This document shows positions 6,163 through 13,311 of a stretch of 17,920 bases of DNA, in pieces. The stretch lies in NCBI GenBank assembly GCA_002479145.1, contig DLLX01000048.1, positions 15,188 to 33,107 on the forward strand, given 5' to 3'. The notes beneath the pieces were generated by a model. It had not been told where the DNA came from. It saw nothing but the letters and a program-made list of their open reading frames with translations, and made no database searches. Each line of letters opens with the position of its first letter. Position 1 is the first letter of the stretch. Source of the DNA: Prevotella sp. UBA7551 (GTDB taxonomy: Bacteria > Bacteroidota > Bacteroidia > Bacteroidales > Bacteroidaceae). The translations under genes were made by a program, and so were the position numbers.

Positions 6163-9100
6163 TTATTTCACGGTGATTTTCATAATTTGATTACCACAGC
6201 TTACAACATATACCCCCTTGGGCATGTTTCCTGTGTATAGGGTGACACGGTTGCTGTCTCCATACTCGGAAGCTACAAGTTTTCCTGATGTATTGTGTAC
6301 TTCAACCTTACCTATGCGCCCCAGGGGTGACGTTACGAAGATGGTACCACTTTGGTGATTGTAGCAAATGCAGGTTTCTGTGGTGGTTGTCTGCTCCAAT
6401 CCCATGGGGATGGTTGTACTAGTAATAGGATTCGATTCGCAGCCTAACTCTCCACAGAGGGTTGTCACGGCCCAGGTGTGAGTGTTGTTGTCGGTGACGC
6501 GATCATCATAAAAGCATTCTTCCACATCCGTGACAATGAGCTCTCCGTCACGATACACATTATATTTACGTGGTATCTCGTCGTAGCCAATCAACTCAAC
6601 TAAGTCAAGTTGTAGTCCAACGGAGAGGCTGTTCGAATCGTTCTTGTGACGGAAAGCAATATATACATCACCTGTATACTGACTAAGATCAATTGTACAG
6701 TCTTCCCAAACTTCAGTCGTTGTTTGTGGCAGGGTGTCACAGAAGATTTTAGTGAAACTTTCTGGACGGGTGTCAGTAGTTGAAACGAGTACCTCATAGT
6801 AGGTTTCAGAAGAGAAGATACTTAAATCTGAGACATGATATTTTAGGCAGGAGTTCTTTTTGAGTGACACTCTTGGGGTGATAATCCAGTTGTCTGGAGC
6901 TAAACTCTTAGAAGCATAAGAGTCATCATACAGTAGTGTGGACGATACGGCACAACCTGTTCCACTAAATGGTTGTGCGAGAAATGGTCCAGTGATAGTA
7001 CTACTGTGTGCCCAGTTGTAACCGTCATTATCGACATCAGCGTATGTCCAGTTTTCTGGCATTCTATCATCAAAGTCTTCCAATAGAATTTGAGCAGGCT
7101 CAAGCATGGGCGAAACGGTATCCCAAGAAAGGTGCACCTTGGATGCTTCAGCTTTTACCAGAAGATTCTTTGGAGCAGGGCATGGATTGCCCGCAAAGAA
7201 ACTCTTCTCCACCATAGGCGACTTTCCGTGTGCAGCGTAGTTGGCAACGACACCATATTTGTAGGTGTTCTCGGGAAGGTTCTCCTCGGAGAAGTACTGC
7301 TGGTCGGTTGTTCCCACTAAGTTCCCGTCTCGATACACTTCGTAAACGACATTATTTCCACCTTGTTTTTTGGCACGCAGCAAGCCTTTTGTTCCGTCGG
7401 CCATGGTGATGTTGGCAGCGATGCAGAGGTTGCCCGTGATGCCCAATCCGCTTGTGGAGGTCTCATACCATTTGTCGAAAAGGATGAAGTTGCGGTTCTC
7501 GTCAGGCTTGTTGCCATCGAAGGCAAGTGCAGGGTGATTACCAGCAAACTGGATGAGGCAGCCGAACCACAATTCTTTCGTGGCATCAATGGTTACAGGA
7601 GAAACCAAAGGGACTTCATTCCATTCTCCCAGTTTCAAATCGTAGCCGATGTGTGGAATTCCTGTTGGTGTCATGGATGTACCTGCTTGATCACCATCTC
7701 CTCCTATCCATACTCGAGGAATATAGGTAGCTTTTCCTGTGCCAGGAATATAAGCTATACTGTTGATGGTCGCTCCGTCCAGTCCGAGTGACTGAAGTTC
7801 TTCTGGCGTGTAGCGAACAGCCACCTCGGGACGCCATTGCCCTGTTTCCCAAGTGCCCAAATATCCAGCTGGAGCACCGCAGCGGCTGAGCCATTCGGCA
7901 GGTAGTGTACCGGGAGCATCCCAAGTAATGTCTGTGGACTTGTTCTCTACATTGTAGCTCAACTCCATGTTGCGCACTGGTGCACAGCGATTTTTGGTTT
8001 TGGCTGTAGCTGAAATACGTTCCGATTCAGCTTCACCGTACACAGCTGCAATCTCCCATTGGTAAGTACCTTCATCGAGAGGTGTGTCCAGATAGGTGGT
8101 GTCAGAAATCGTTGTGAGCAACGTCCCGTTGCGGTACACATGATAAGTAGAACTACAATAATCTATCGGCTTCGTCCAAGAAAGCCGAGCTTGAGCGTTT
8201 CCATTAACAGCTTCACACATTGTCACTTTGAGGTTGGTAGCTGGTTTCAATGCACCTGTGTACTCCGCCGTGACAGAAGCAATAGCCGACTGCTCCGTCT
8301 CTGTGAAAGCTTGGATCGTCCAGGTGTGGCGACCCGTGGAGAAGTTGCTGTCGGTAATCCGTTGATTGTGTGTTGTTCCAATGAGGTTGCCATCGCGTTT
8401 TATGCGGTATTGTGCACCATAATAGCCGTGGGGAGCAGTCCAAGAAAGCTGACAGATACCCCCATACTCTATTTCAGCTTTCAAATTTCCTACCGCACCA
8501 AATTCTGGGGGGGTCTTATATTCTATGCGCACATTGTCTATCTGTACTTCATCGGAGTTGTTACTCTCTGCGGAAAAAGCAATTTGACAAGAGTCGGCAG
8601 GAGAAGTTGGCAGAACCATAGTGACCGAACGCCAGTTGCTACTCTCGTATTCAGCGATATTTTGCCATTGCTTTTGTGCAGAGATGCGGTAAAGCACATG
8701 TAGCTTGGAACTCTTTCCTGCTGTGTAATCGAAAGTAAGAGAAACATTTTTGTCACTTTTGATATTCAATTCTGGAGATATGGCATAGGCAATAATCCCT
8801 TTTTGATGATTTTCTGGCATGAAACGAAGTTTATACTGACTGTCATTGAGCGTGGTGGCAGGGTGTCCCGTATTGGATTCAGCAACACTCCAGCCGGTAT
8901 TCAACTCCCATTTGCCATTGTTTCCACGCTCGAAATCATCAGTATAAGGCAAATTGTATTCGTTGCAATTGGAGACTTCTAAGTTTTGACGATAAGTTGT
9001 CAGCCCCATGTCTGGGGAGGCAAATGCAATGTTAAATCCTGTGTCATCTGCATTGAATACAGCTCCTGATGAATGCAAATAGTGTAGTTGTTTCGGTGTG

Positions 9101-10917
9101 ATGGAATTCCATGTTTTACCACTATCTGTGCTGTAGCTTGCTGTAGTGGGAGTGCTCGTACCATCATTAACCATTACTATTCTTTTTCTATCGCTATCTA
9201 TGAAAGCATGTTTGAAGTGTGGTGCAGCGGATTGTGGTAAAAAATCCTGTCCGCCATTGGTAGAAACATATACTCCTGAGTTTGTAGATATGATTAAGTT
9301 TTGTGCATCAGCGCTAATCGCTACGGCTTGAATTTCGGCAGGTGCAGTTTTCATATTGAATGTTGCTCCGTTATTGGCAGACATCCAAAGCTCCTTTCCT
9401 GATGCAAAAGCAAGTGCTGACTTGTTTTTGGCTGTACTGGTGAAATGTCCTGTCAAGGCATATTGAAGTTCAAGCGATGAACCCTTGTAAACTTTTCCAT
9501 CAATGACTATATAATCGCCAGCTGCATCCACTACTTCCGAGACATTATCTTTGATAACCCTGATAGTTCTTTCTGAAAGGTCGGCATAGCCAAGGCACGC
9601 CGAATCTGGAGAATAAACAAAAGCGTGGTTGGTGTCGGTAGCCCAGATAGACCGATAACCATGAGCAGCGAACTTGTCTATTACTTTTCCATCAGGCTGT
9701 ACTATCCACAAGCTGTCTTGCTGCAAGAGAACAACATTCTGGCCTATCTGATCTATCCCAGTAGCTCCGAAACTTACACGGGTCTCCACGGGGTTGAGCG
9801 TGGAAAAGCCATCGGTGGTACGACTTATGCTGTTACCGTCATTGTTTATGAGTACCTCATCGTCATTATATGGATTGACACAGGCATTCATCCCAAAGGC
9901 AAATCCGTCTGGAGTCACATCTTGATAGGTCTTCCAGCCGTCATTGGTGCGGTAAATTTCGTTTTCCTCGACAATGTACATCCTGTTAGGATCAAGTATG
10001 GAACCAGTTATGCTCCAAACATTATTTAGGATGTAGTCATGCCAAGGAAATTTGATTTCATTCCATGTATACCCTCCATTAACGGAATGATAGACCGCCT
10101 CTGGACTATTGCTCATGAGCTGAGTGGCTGCATAGATATCGTTAGGATTTTTAGGATTGATCCAAACGGCTTGTGTCTCGATGCCGGGAAGTGTCTCTTT
10201 CCATGTATCTCCCGAATCCTCACTGATGAATATGGATCCATACACACCCGTCGGACCACCACTACGGAACAAGTAGATTTTGTGGGGGTCATCTGGACTC
10301 AGCTTTACATTGCCAATATGGACATAGTCGTGGTCGGCAAAATTGTAGATAAGTTTCCAATTCTCACCGCAATTCTCTGTATAATAGACTTTGGTGAACT
10401 TTGTATAATTGATGTTTGCTGTAGCGCAAAGTACCATGTATTTGCCATCTGCGCTACTGTCAAAGTACTCCATGGTGTACCCATCGCTGGCATCTGGCAC
10501 GTCAACATGCCTGTACTCTCCCGTTTTGGTGTTTACACGATAAAGACCATCCGTGTCATTTGATGAGGAGCTGGCAACAATAACGTACATTTCATCAGAA
10601 TTGCCAGAAGGATAGACTTCCTTGATGCGCCCCTGTTTTCCGTATTCCGGAATACTTTTGGGGTCTGTGAATGTGAATGTGCACCGCCATGTTTCACCAT
10701 TGTCATCAGAGACATAGGCTCGTGGATAAACTGCATCGTAGAACGAGGCAGAGGTGGCAGCAAAGAGACGACCGCATACCGACGGGTCATAACCCATAAA
10801 ACAGAAAGGAAGCGAGCTTGCAGGCGTAACCTGCTTGAGCTGTGCTGGGGAGGGTATGGCGACTGAAAGGCACAAAGCAAACCCGCCAAAAACCTTGAAC
10901 AATACGTTTTTTTTCAT
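6163..10917 (-). CDS. T9SS-secreted multi-domain surface protein: Asp-box propeller plus gingipain/HagA-like adhesin modules
   Basis: A 1584-residue secreted protein, probably cell-surface anchored and involved in binding. Residues 1-25 form a signal peptide (cut after SPA). Residues about 27-645 carry nine BNR/Asp-box motifs (near 70, 180, 232, 278, 323, 366, 513, 552, 596; for example SEDSGDTW and STDSGKTW), implying one or more beta-propellers of the sortilin/sialidase fold type. Residues about 656-800 look like a MAM/jelly-roll domain (DFERGNNGKW to IDNVRIEY). FN3-like modules follow at 805-887 and 891-972, then two FN3 modules split by inserted domains: 976-1003 plus 1190-1242, and 1247-1268 plus 1446-1503. 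The second insert (EDFDDRMPENWTYADVDNDG onward) matches the cleaved-adhesin family of P. gingivalis gingipains and HagA. Residues about 1515-1584 form a T9SS sorting tail (GKVEVHNTSGKLV, MPKGVYVV, final KITVK). No protease or sialidase active site is evident. DNA is AT-richer than the flanking operons. Confidence 0.9.
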   Translation of the reverse strand: MKKNVLFKVFGGFALCLSVAIPSPAQLKQVTPASSLPFCFMGYDPSVCGRLFAATSASFYDAVYPRAYVSDDNGETWRCTFTFTDPKSIPEYGKQGRIKEVYPSGNSDEMYVIVASSSSNDTDGLYRVNTKTGEYRHVDVPDASDGYTMEYFDSSADGKYMVLCATANINYTKFTKVYYTENCGENWKLIYNFADHDYVHIGNVKLSPDDPHKIYLFRSGGPTGVYGSIFISEDSGDTWKETLPGIETQAVWINPKNPNDIYAATQLMSNSPEAVYHSVNGGYTWNEIKFPWHDYILNNVWSITGSILDPNRMYIVEENEIYRTNDGWKTYQDVTPDGFAFGMNACVNPYNDDEVLINNDGNSISRTTDGFSTLNPVETRVSFGATGIDQIGQNVVLLQQDSLWIVQPDGKVIDKFAAHGYRSIWATDTNHAFVYSPDSACLGYADLSERTIRVIKDNVSEVVDAAGDYIVIDGKVYKGSSLELQYALTGHFTSTAKNKSALAFASGKELWMSANNGATFNMKTAPAEIQAVAISADAQNLIISTNSGVYVSTNGGQDFLPQSAAPHFKHAFIDSDRKRIVMVNDGTSTPTTASYSTDSGKTWNSITPKQLHYLHSSGAVFNADDTGFNIAFASPDMGLTTYRQNLEVSNCNEYNLPYTDDFERGNNGKWELNTGWSVAESNTGHPATTLNDSQYKLRFMPENHQKGIIAYAISPELNIKSDKNVSLTFDYTAGKSSKLHVLYRISAQKQWQNIAEYESSNWRSVTMVLPTSPADSCQIAFSAESNNSDEVQIDNVRIEYKTPPEFGAVGNLKAEIEYGGICQLSWTAPHGYYGAQYRIKRDGNLIGTTHNQRITDSNFSTGRHTWTIQAFTETEQSAIASVTAEYTGALKPATNLKVTMCEAVNGNAQARLSWTKPIDYCSSTYHVYRNGTLLTTISDTTYLDTPLDEGTYQWEIAAVYGEAESERISATAKTKNRCAPVRNMELSYNVENKSTDITWDAPGTLPAEWLSRCGAPAGYLGTWETGQWRPEVAVRYTPEELQSLGLDGATINSIAYIPGTGKATYIPRVWIGGDGDQAGTSMTPTGIPHIGYDLKLGEWNEVPLVSPVTIDATKELWFGCLIQFAGNHPALAFDGNKPDENRNFILFDKWYETSTSGLGITGNLCIAANITMADGTKGLLRAKKQGGNNVVYEVYRDGNLVGTTDQQYFSEENLPENTYKYGVVANYAAHGKSPMVEKSFFAGNPCPAPKNLLVKAEASKVHLSWDTVSPMLEPAQILLEDFDDRMPENWTYADVDNDGYNWAHSSTITGPFLAQPFSGTGCAVSSTLLYDDSYASKSLAPDNWIITPRVSLKKNSCLKYHVSDLSIFSSETYYEVLVSTTDTRPESFTKIFCDTLPQTTTEVWEDCTIDLSQYTGDVYIAFRHKNDSNSLSVGLQLDLVELIGYDEIPRKYNVYRDGELIVTDVEECFYDDRVTDNNTHTWAVTTLCGELGCESNPITSTTIPMGLEQTTTTETCICYNHQSGTIFVTSPLGRIGKVEVHNTSGKLVASEYGDSNRVTLYTGNMPKGVYVVSCGNQIMKITVK

Positions 10918-10951
10918 ACACTTTTTGATAGGATTCTAATCAATTCAACGG

Positions 10952-10986
10952 CAAAGATATGAAGTAAGCTTTGTTTTATGAACAAA
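10952..10986 (-). promoter_or_regulatory. promoter of the surface-protein gene
   Basis: On the minus strand TATCTTTG (10959-10952) is an exact TAnnTTTG -7 element, about 35 nt before the ATG. The nearest TTTG (10986-10983) is 23 nt upstream, three more than in the two well-formed promoters of this window, so the -33 contact is probably suboptimal. That TTTG lies inside the first of three repeated words (10980-11028). Confidence 0.6.
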
Positions 10987-11028
10987 ATGATACGGACAAA
11001 GTGTGAATGTGGGGTGGACAAAATGTGA
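10980..11028 (-). repeat. repeated TCACAyTTTGTCC words upstream of the surface-protein promoter
   Basis: On the plus strand GGACAAAGTGTGA (10994-11006) and GGACAAAATGTGA (11016-11028) are 12/13 identical and exactly 22 bp apart, about two helical turns. A weaker third copy, GAACAAAATGATA (10980-10992), is 10/13 identical and overlaps the -33 region. They lie in the 142-bp spacer between the regulator stop and the surface-protein start and look like operator sites. The binding protein is not identified; the adjacent LuxR-type regulator is a candidate. Confidence 0.5.
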
Positions 11029-11059
11029 CACCTTTGTAAGTTGTTGATTAATAGAGAGT

Positions 11060-12691
11060 TTACTTGCTGCTCAACTGAAGCAGATATGTAAAAAGATCAG
11101 ATCCTTGAAGGTCCATTTTCTTTGAAATGCGTTCTTTGCGCTTGCGCACGGCATCGGGTGAAACGTTGAGCATGGAAGCTATCTCTTTGTTTGACATTTT
11201 CATGAAGATGTAGGTAATGAACCTCATGTCCATCGGATTTAGATTAGGATGAAGCGACTTGGCCTTGGCAAGCAGATTGTTGTTGAGACTTTCAAATACT
11301 TCGGTAAATTCTCCCCACTCCTTGCTGGAATCAACTTGTCGGAGTAATGACTTTACCATACCACAAATGTTGTTACCGTCAAATTTCTGGTTGGACAAGG
11401 TTTCTGCAAAATCGTGCATCTGTCGGTCGAGTTGTGCAAGGCTAAAAGCCTTTGCTGCGAGTTGTGCGTTGCGCTGGGCAAGTTCTCGTTGAAACTGCTC
11501 TTCCTTCAGCAGAGACTCTGTACGCTGTTGTTTGAGCTTCTCTTCCGCAAAACGTCGTTTTATCGTCTCGGCTTCGTGGTGCTGCCGAAGTCGCAGGAGA
11601 CGATTGTGCAATCCCCAATAGAATACCAAAGCGATAATAAACAGTGCCAACACTGCGACCAGAAAAATGTACTTCTGCATGCGTAGCTGGCTCTCTTTGA
11701 TTTTCAGATTATTCTCATAGTCTTGCACGTCGAGTTTCACCTTGGATATAGCCATGAGCCCGTCTCGGCGCAGTCCGTCAAGTGAATCTTTAAGGTGTAT
11801 GACCCTGTCTTTATACTCCAAAGCCTTTGCGTAGCAATTATGACGCACCAGCAGTTTTGAACAAAACTCCAGATGCTTAATCTTCTGTTCTACATCTGTA
11901 TCGATGTCAAGGCAGCGATGGATGGCTGCTAAAGCCTTGACATCCTCTTTCATTGCTCCATACGCGCAAGAAAGAATGTATAGAAGGTCTGCATGTACGT
12001 CTGGATATGCATCCAGCGATTTGTTCTCGAGCAGTTGCTCTACTCTTGCTGCAGCCTGTGCATAGTGGTGTCGTTTCAGTAAGTTTGCAGCTTCCACCTC
12101 GCTGTTGACAAACGAAAGGTATAAATTTTCTTTTATGAGGGGACGGGCTATTTCACAGTAGCGTTGCGATTCCGCTATGTGCCCGATCTGATTGTTTACT
12201 TGACCGAGATTAACTGCATACATACCCATGCGCAAAGAGTCGCCCGACTGTTCAGCAAGTTTATAGGCTTCATAGAAATAATCATTTGCTTTAGTGTAGT
12301 TTTTATCCTTGGTATAGAGGATGGCTATGTTGTTAAGCACCGATTTCACTTCCGATGGGCGTAGGTGTTGGTTGGCTATGGAACGTGCCTGGACAAATAA
12401 GTTGAGTGCTTCACCATAGTCGTAGTTCATCTGGTACGCTATACCCATGCAGTTGATAGCAAGAAATTGCTGCTTATACAAATTGTCGTGATTAGCGATT
12501 GCCAACACATCGCGTAGTAATTTCATGCCTTTGGAATAATTATTTTCCTTGATTATAGCTTTTGCGCCAGCTTTAAGCAATCTGTCGCATTTGTCCTTTT
12601 GCTTTGTTGCCTCTGCTGATGCTGGCGAGGACATGAGAACAAGTAATGTTATCACAAATGTAAAATAGATGTGAAGAAACATTTTCACCAT
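11060..12691 (-). CDS. membrane-tethered TPR/LuxR-type transcriptional regulator
   Basis: A probable one-protein signal transducer with its sensor outside and DNA-binding domain inside the cytoplasm. Numbering from ATG 12691 (543 residues): signal peptide 1-26 (hydrophobic run ending SSPASA), helical TPR-like repeats about 45-310 (motifs such as NYTKANDYFYEAYKLA and DYGEALNLFVQA), one transmembrane helix about 340-358 (IFLVAVLALFIIALVFYWG), a charged coiled coil about 365-425, and a C-terminal LuxR/GerE-like helix-turn-helix about 485-530 (MSNKEIASMLNVSPDAVRKR). I prefer ATG 12691 (or ATG 12682) because they begin at the signal peptide; a GTG at 12751 would add 20 non-hydrophobic residues. 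It is upstream of, and co-directional with, the large surface-protein gene. This architecture recurs in Bacteroidota; its ligand is unknown, and phosphorylation motifs are absent. Confidence 0.9.
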   Translation of the reverse strand: MVKMFLHIYFTFVITLLVLMSSPASAEATKQKDKCDRLLKAGAKAIIKENNYSKGMKLLRDVLAIANHDNLYKQQFLAINCMGIAYQMNYDYGEALNLFVQARSIANQHLRPSEVKSVLNNIAILYTKDKNYTKANDYFYEAYKLAEQSGDSLRMGMYAVNLGQVNNQIGHIAESQRYCEIARPLIKENLYLSFVNSEVEAANLLKRHHYAQAAARVEQLLENKSLDAYPDVHADLLYILSCAYGAMKEDVKALAAIHRCLDIDTDVEQKIKHLEFCSKLLVRHNCYAKALEYKDRVIHLKDSLDGLRRDGLMAISKVKLDVQDYENNLKIKESQLRMQKYIFLVAVLALFIIALVFYWGLHNRLLRLRQHHEAETIKRRFAEEKLKQQRTESLLKEEQFQRELAQRNAQLAAKAFSLAQLDRQMHDFAETLSNQKFDGNNICGMVKSLLRQVDSSKEWGEFTEVFESLNNNLLAKAKSLHPNLNPMDMRFITYIFMKMSNKEIASMLNVSPDAVRKRKERISKKMDLQGSDLFTYLLQLSSK

Positions 12692-12777
12692 AATGTTCAG
12701 TGTGTTATATTTTCGATTTCCGTATAGATGGGATGGCAAATAGAATGCCACACTATTTCACAAGTTTCAATTGGTTG

Positions 12778-12809
12778 CAAAAATAGAAAATATCATCGAA
12801 ACCAACAAA
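12778..12809 (-). promoter_or_regulatory. promoter of the tethered regulator gene
   Basis: Minus strand: TATTTTTG (12785-12778) fits TAnnTTTG and TTTG (12809-12806) fits the -33 box, with a spacer of exactly 20 nt, as for etfB. Predicted start near 12772, giving a leader of about 80 nt to ATG 12691. Confidence 0.7.
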
Positions 12810-12844
12810 TTATATGATTACTTTTCAGCATCGCAGACATATCG

Positions 12845-12873
12845 TGACCAAAAAACAATATTAAGATTGGTCA
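12845..12873. promoter_or_regulatory. inverted repeat TGACCAA-N15-TTGGTCA upstream of the regulator promoter
   Basis: Perfect 7-bp half-sites (12845-12851 and 12867-12873), with starts 22 bp apart, sit about 36 bp upstream of the -33 box of the regulator gene. The spacing puts both half-sites on the same face of the helix, as for a dimeric regulator. The spacer is AT-rich and could equally form a weak hairpin. Confidence 0.35.
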
Positions 12874-13053
12874 AAGTCATTATTTGTAACATTACGCCTC
12901 ATAACAGCCATGTAAAGCCTTTCAGTAAAAACTTCCCCGCAGTGTGTAGTGGTTCAGTAAAGAACCCCAAGAGCTGTAAAGTAATTCGGGAATACTGATA
13001 GGAAAAGGTGAGCCAAAATGAGTCGCAAACCTGAATTGAAACCAGTCAAAATC
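12874..13053. other. noncoding spacer with short repeated words
   Basis: No credible gene. TTCAGTAAA occurs at 12921-12929 and 12953-12961, TGTAAAG at 12911-12917 and 12975-12981, and GGTTC (12951-12955) faces GAACC (12962-12966) as a small hairpin. These may be decayed members of a repeat family; nothing else is recognised. Confidence 0.3.
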
Positions 13054-13163
13054 AAAAGAGGTCCTATCACGTTGCAATAGGGGCTGAATCGCCTTGCAAA
13101 AGAGGCCCTATTGCACGGTAAAAGAGCCTCTATTAGAGCGCAATTCAGCCCCTATTGAAAGAG
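13054..13163. repeat. degenerate 22-bp tandem repeat array with internal inverted symmetry
   Basis: Five units of 22 bp begin at 13054, 13076, 13098, 13120 and 13142. AAAAGAG starts the units at 13054, 13098 and 13120; CCTAT(T) recurs inside units 1, 3 and 5, and CTCTATT in unit 4. The array also contains a perfect 15-bp inverted repeat, CAATAGGGGCTGAAT (13075-13089) with ATTCAGCCCCTATTG (13143-13157), and TGCAATAGGG (13073-13082) facing CCCTATTGCA (13106-13115), so alternative stem-loops could form. CTCTATTAGAG (13128-13138) is itself a palindrome. It is noncoding and lies about 150 bp upstream of the phosphate transporter gene. Function unknown: an RNA structure, protein-binding array or dispersed genomic repeat. 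Confidence 0.65.
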
Positions 13164-13231
13164 GGTGTTCATGGGTTTATGAGCGCGTCTGGATTATGGC
13201 TGAAAATAGTCTCTCCTATATTGAAACCATA

Positions 13232-13278
13232 TTGTAGCGTAAAGGCAACGGAGTTGTAGCAAAAACGGCTTAACTTTG
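13232..13278 (+). promoter_or_regulatory. pit promoter with upstream 22-bp-spaced direct repeat
   Basis: TAACTTTG (13271-13278) is an exact TAnnTTTG -7 element, 33 nt before the pit ATG. No TTTG lies at the -33 distance. Instead TTGTAGCGTAAA (13232-13243) and TTGTAGCAAAAA (13254-13265) form a direct repeat (10/12 identical) with a 22-bp period, ending 5 bp before the -7 box. The arrangement resembles direct-repeat sites of PhoB-type activators, an inference from geometry and gene function only. Confidence 0.5.
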
Positions 13279-13311
13279 CCGTCAAAAATATAAACATAAC
13301 ATTTACAGCAA

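Noticed and set aside
8059..8703. 214-codon open frame on the plus strand
   Set aside because: Antisense to the FN3 region of the large surface protein; no recognisable protein.
6163..10917. Sialidase function for the large protein
   Set aside because: Asp-boxes alone occur in many non-enzymatic propellers; no sialidase FRIP motif or arginine-triad context was seen.
12692..12751. N-terminal extension of the tethered regulator from GTG 12751
   Set aside because: It would put 20 polar residues before a clear signal peptide; ATG 12691 or 12682 fits a secreted N-terminus better.
12771..12998. 75-codon frame upstream of pit, starting at TTG
   Set aside because: It overlaps the promoter of the divergent regulator gene, has no ATG start and shows no family features.
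13054..13163. Possible CRISPR array
   Set aside because: Units are contiguous, diverged 22-bp repeats with no unique spacers, and no cas genes are present.
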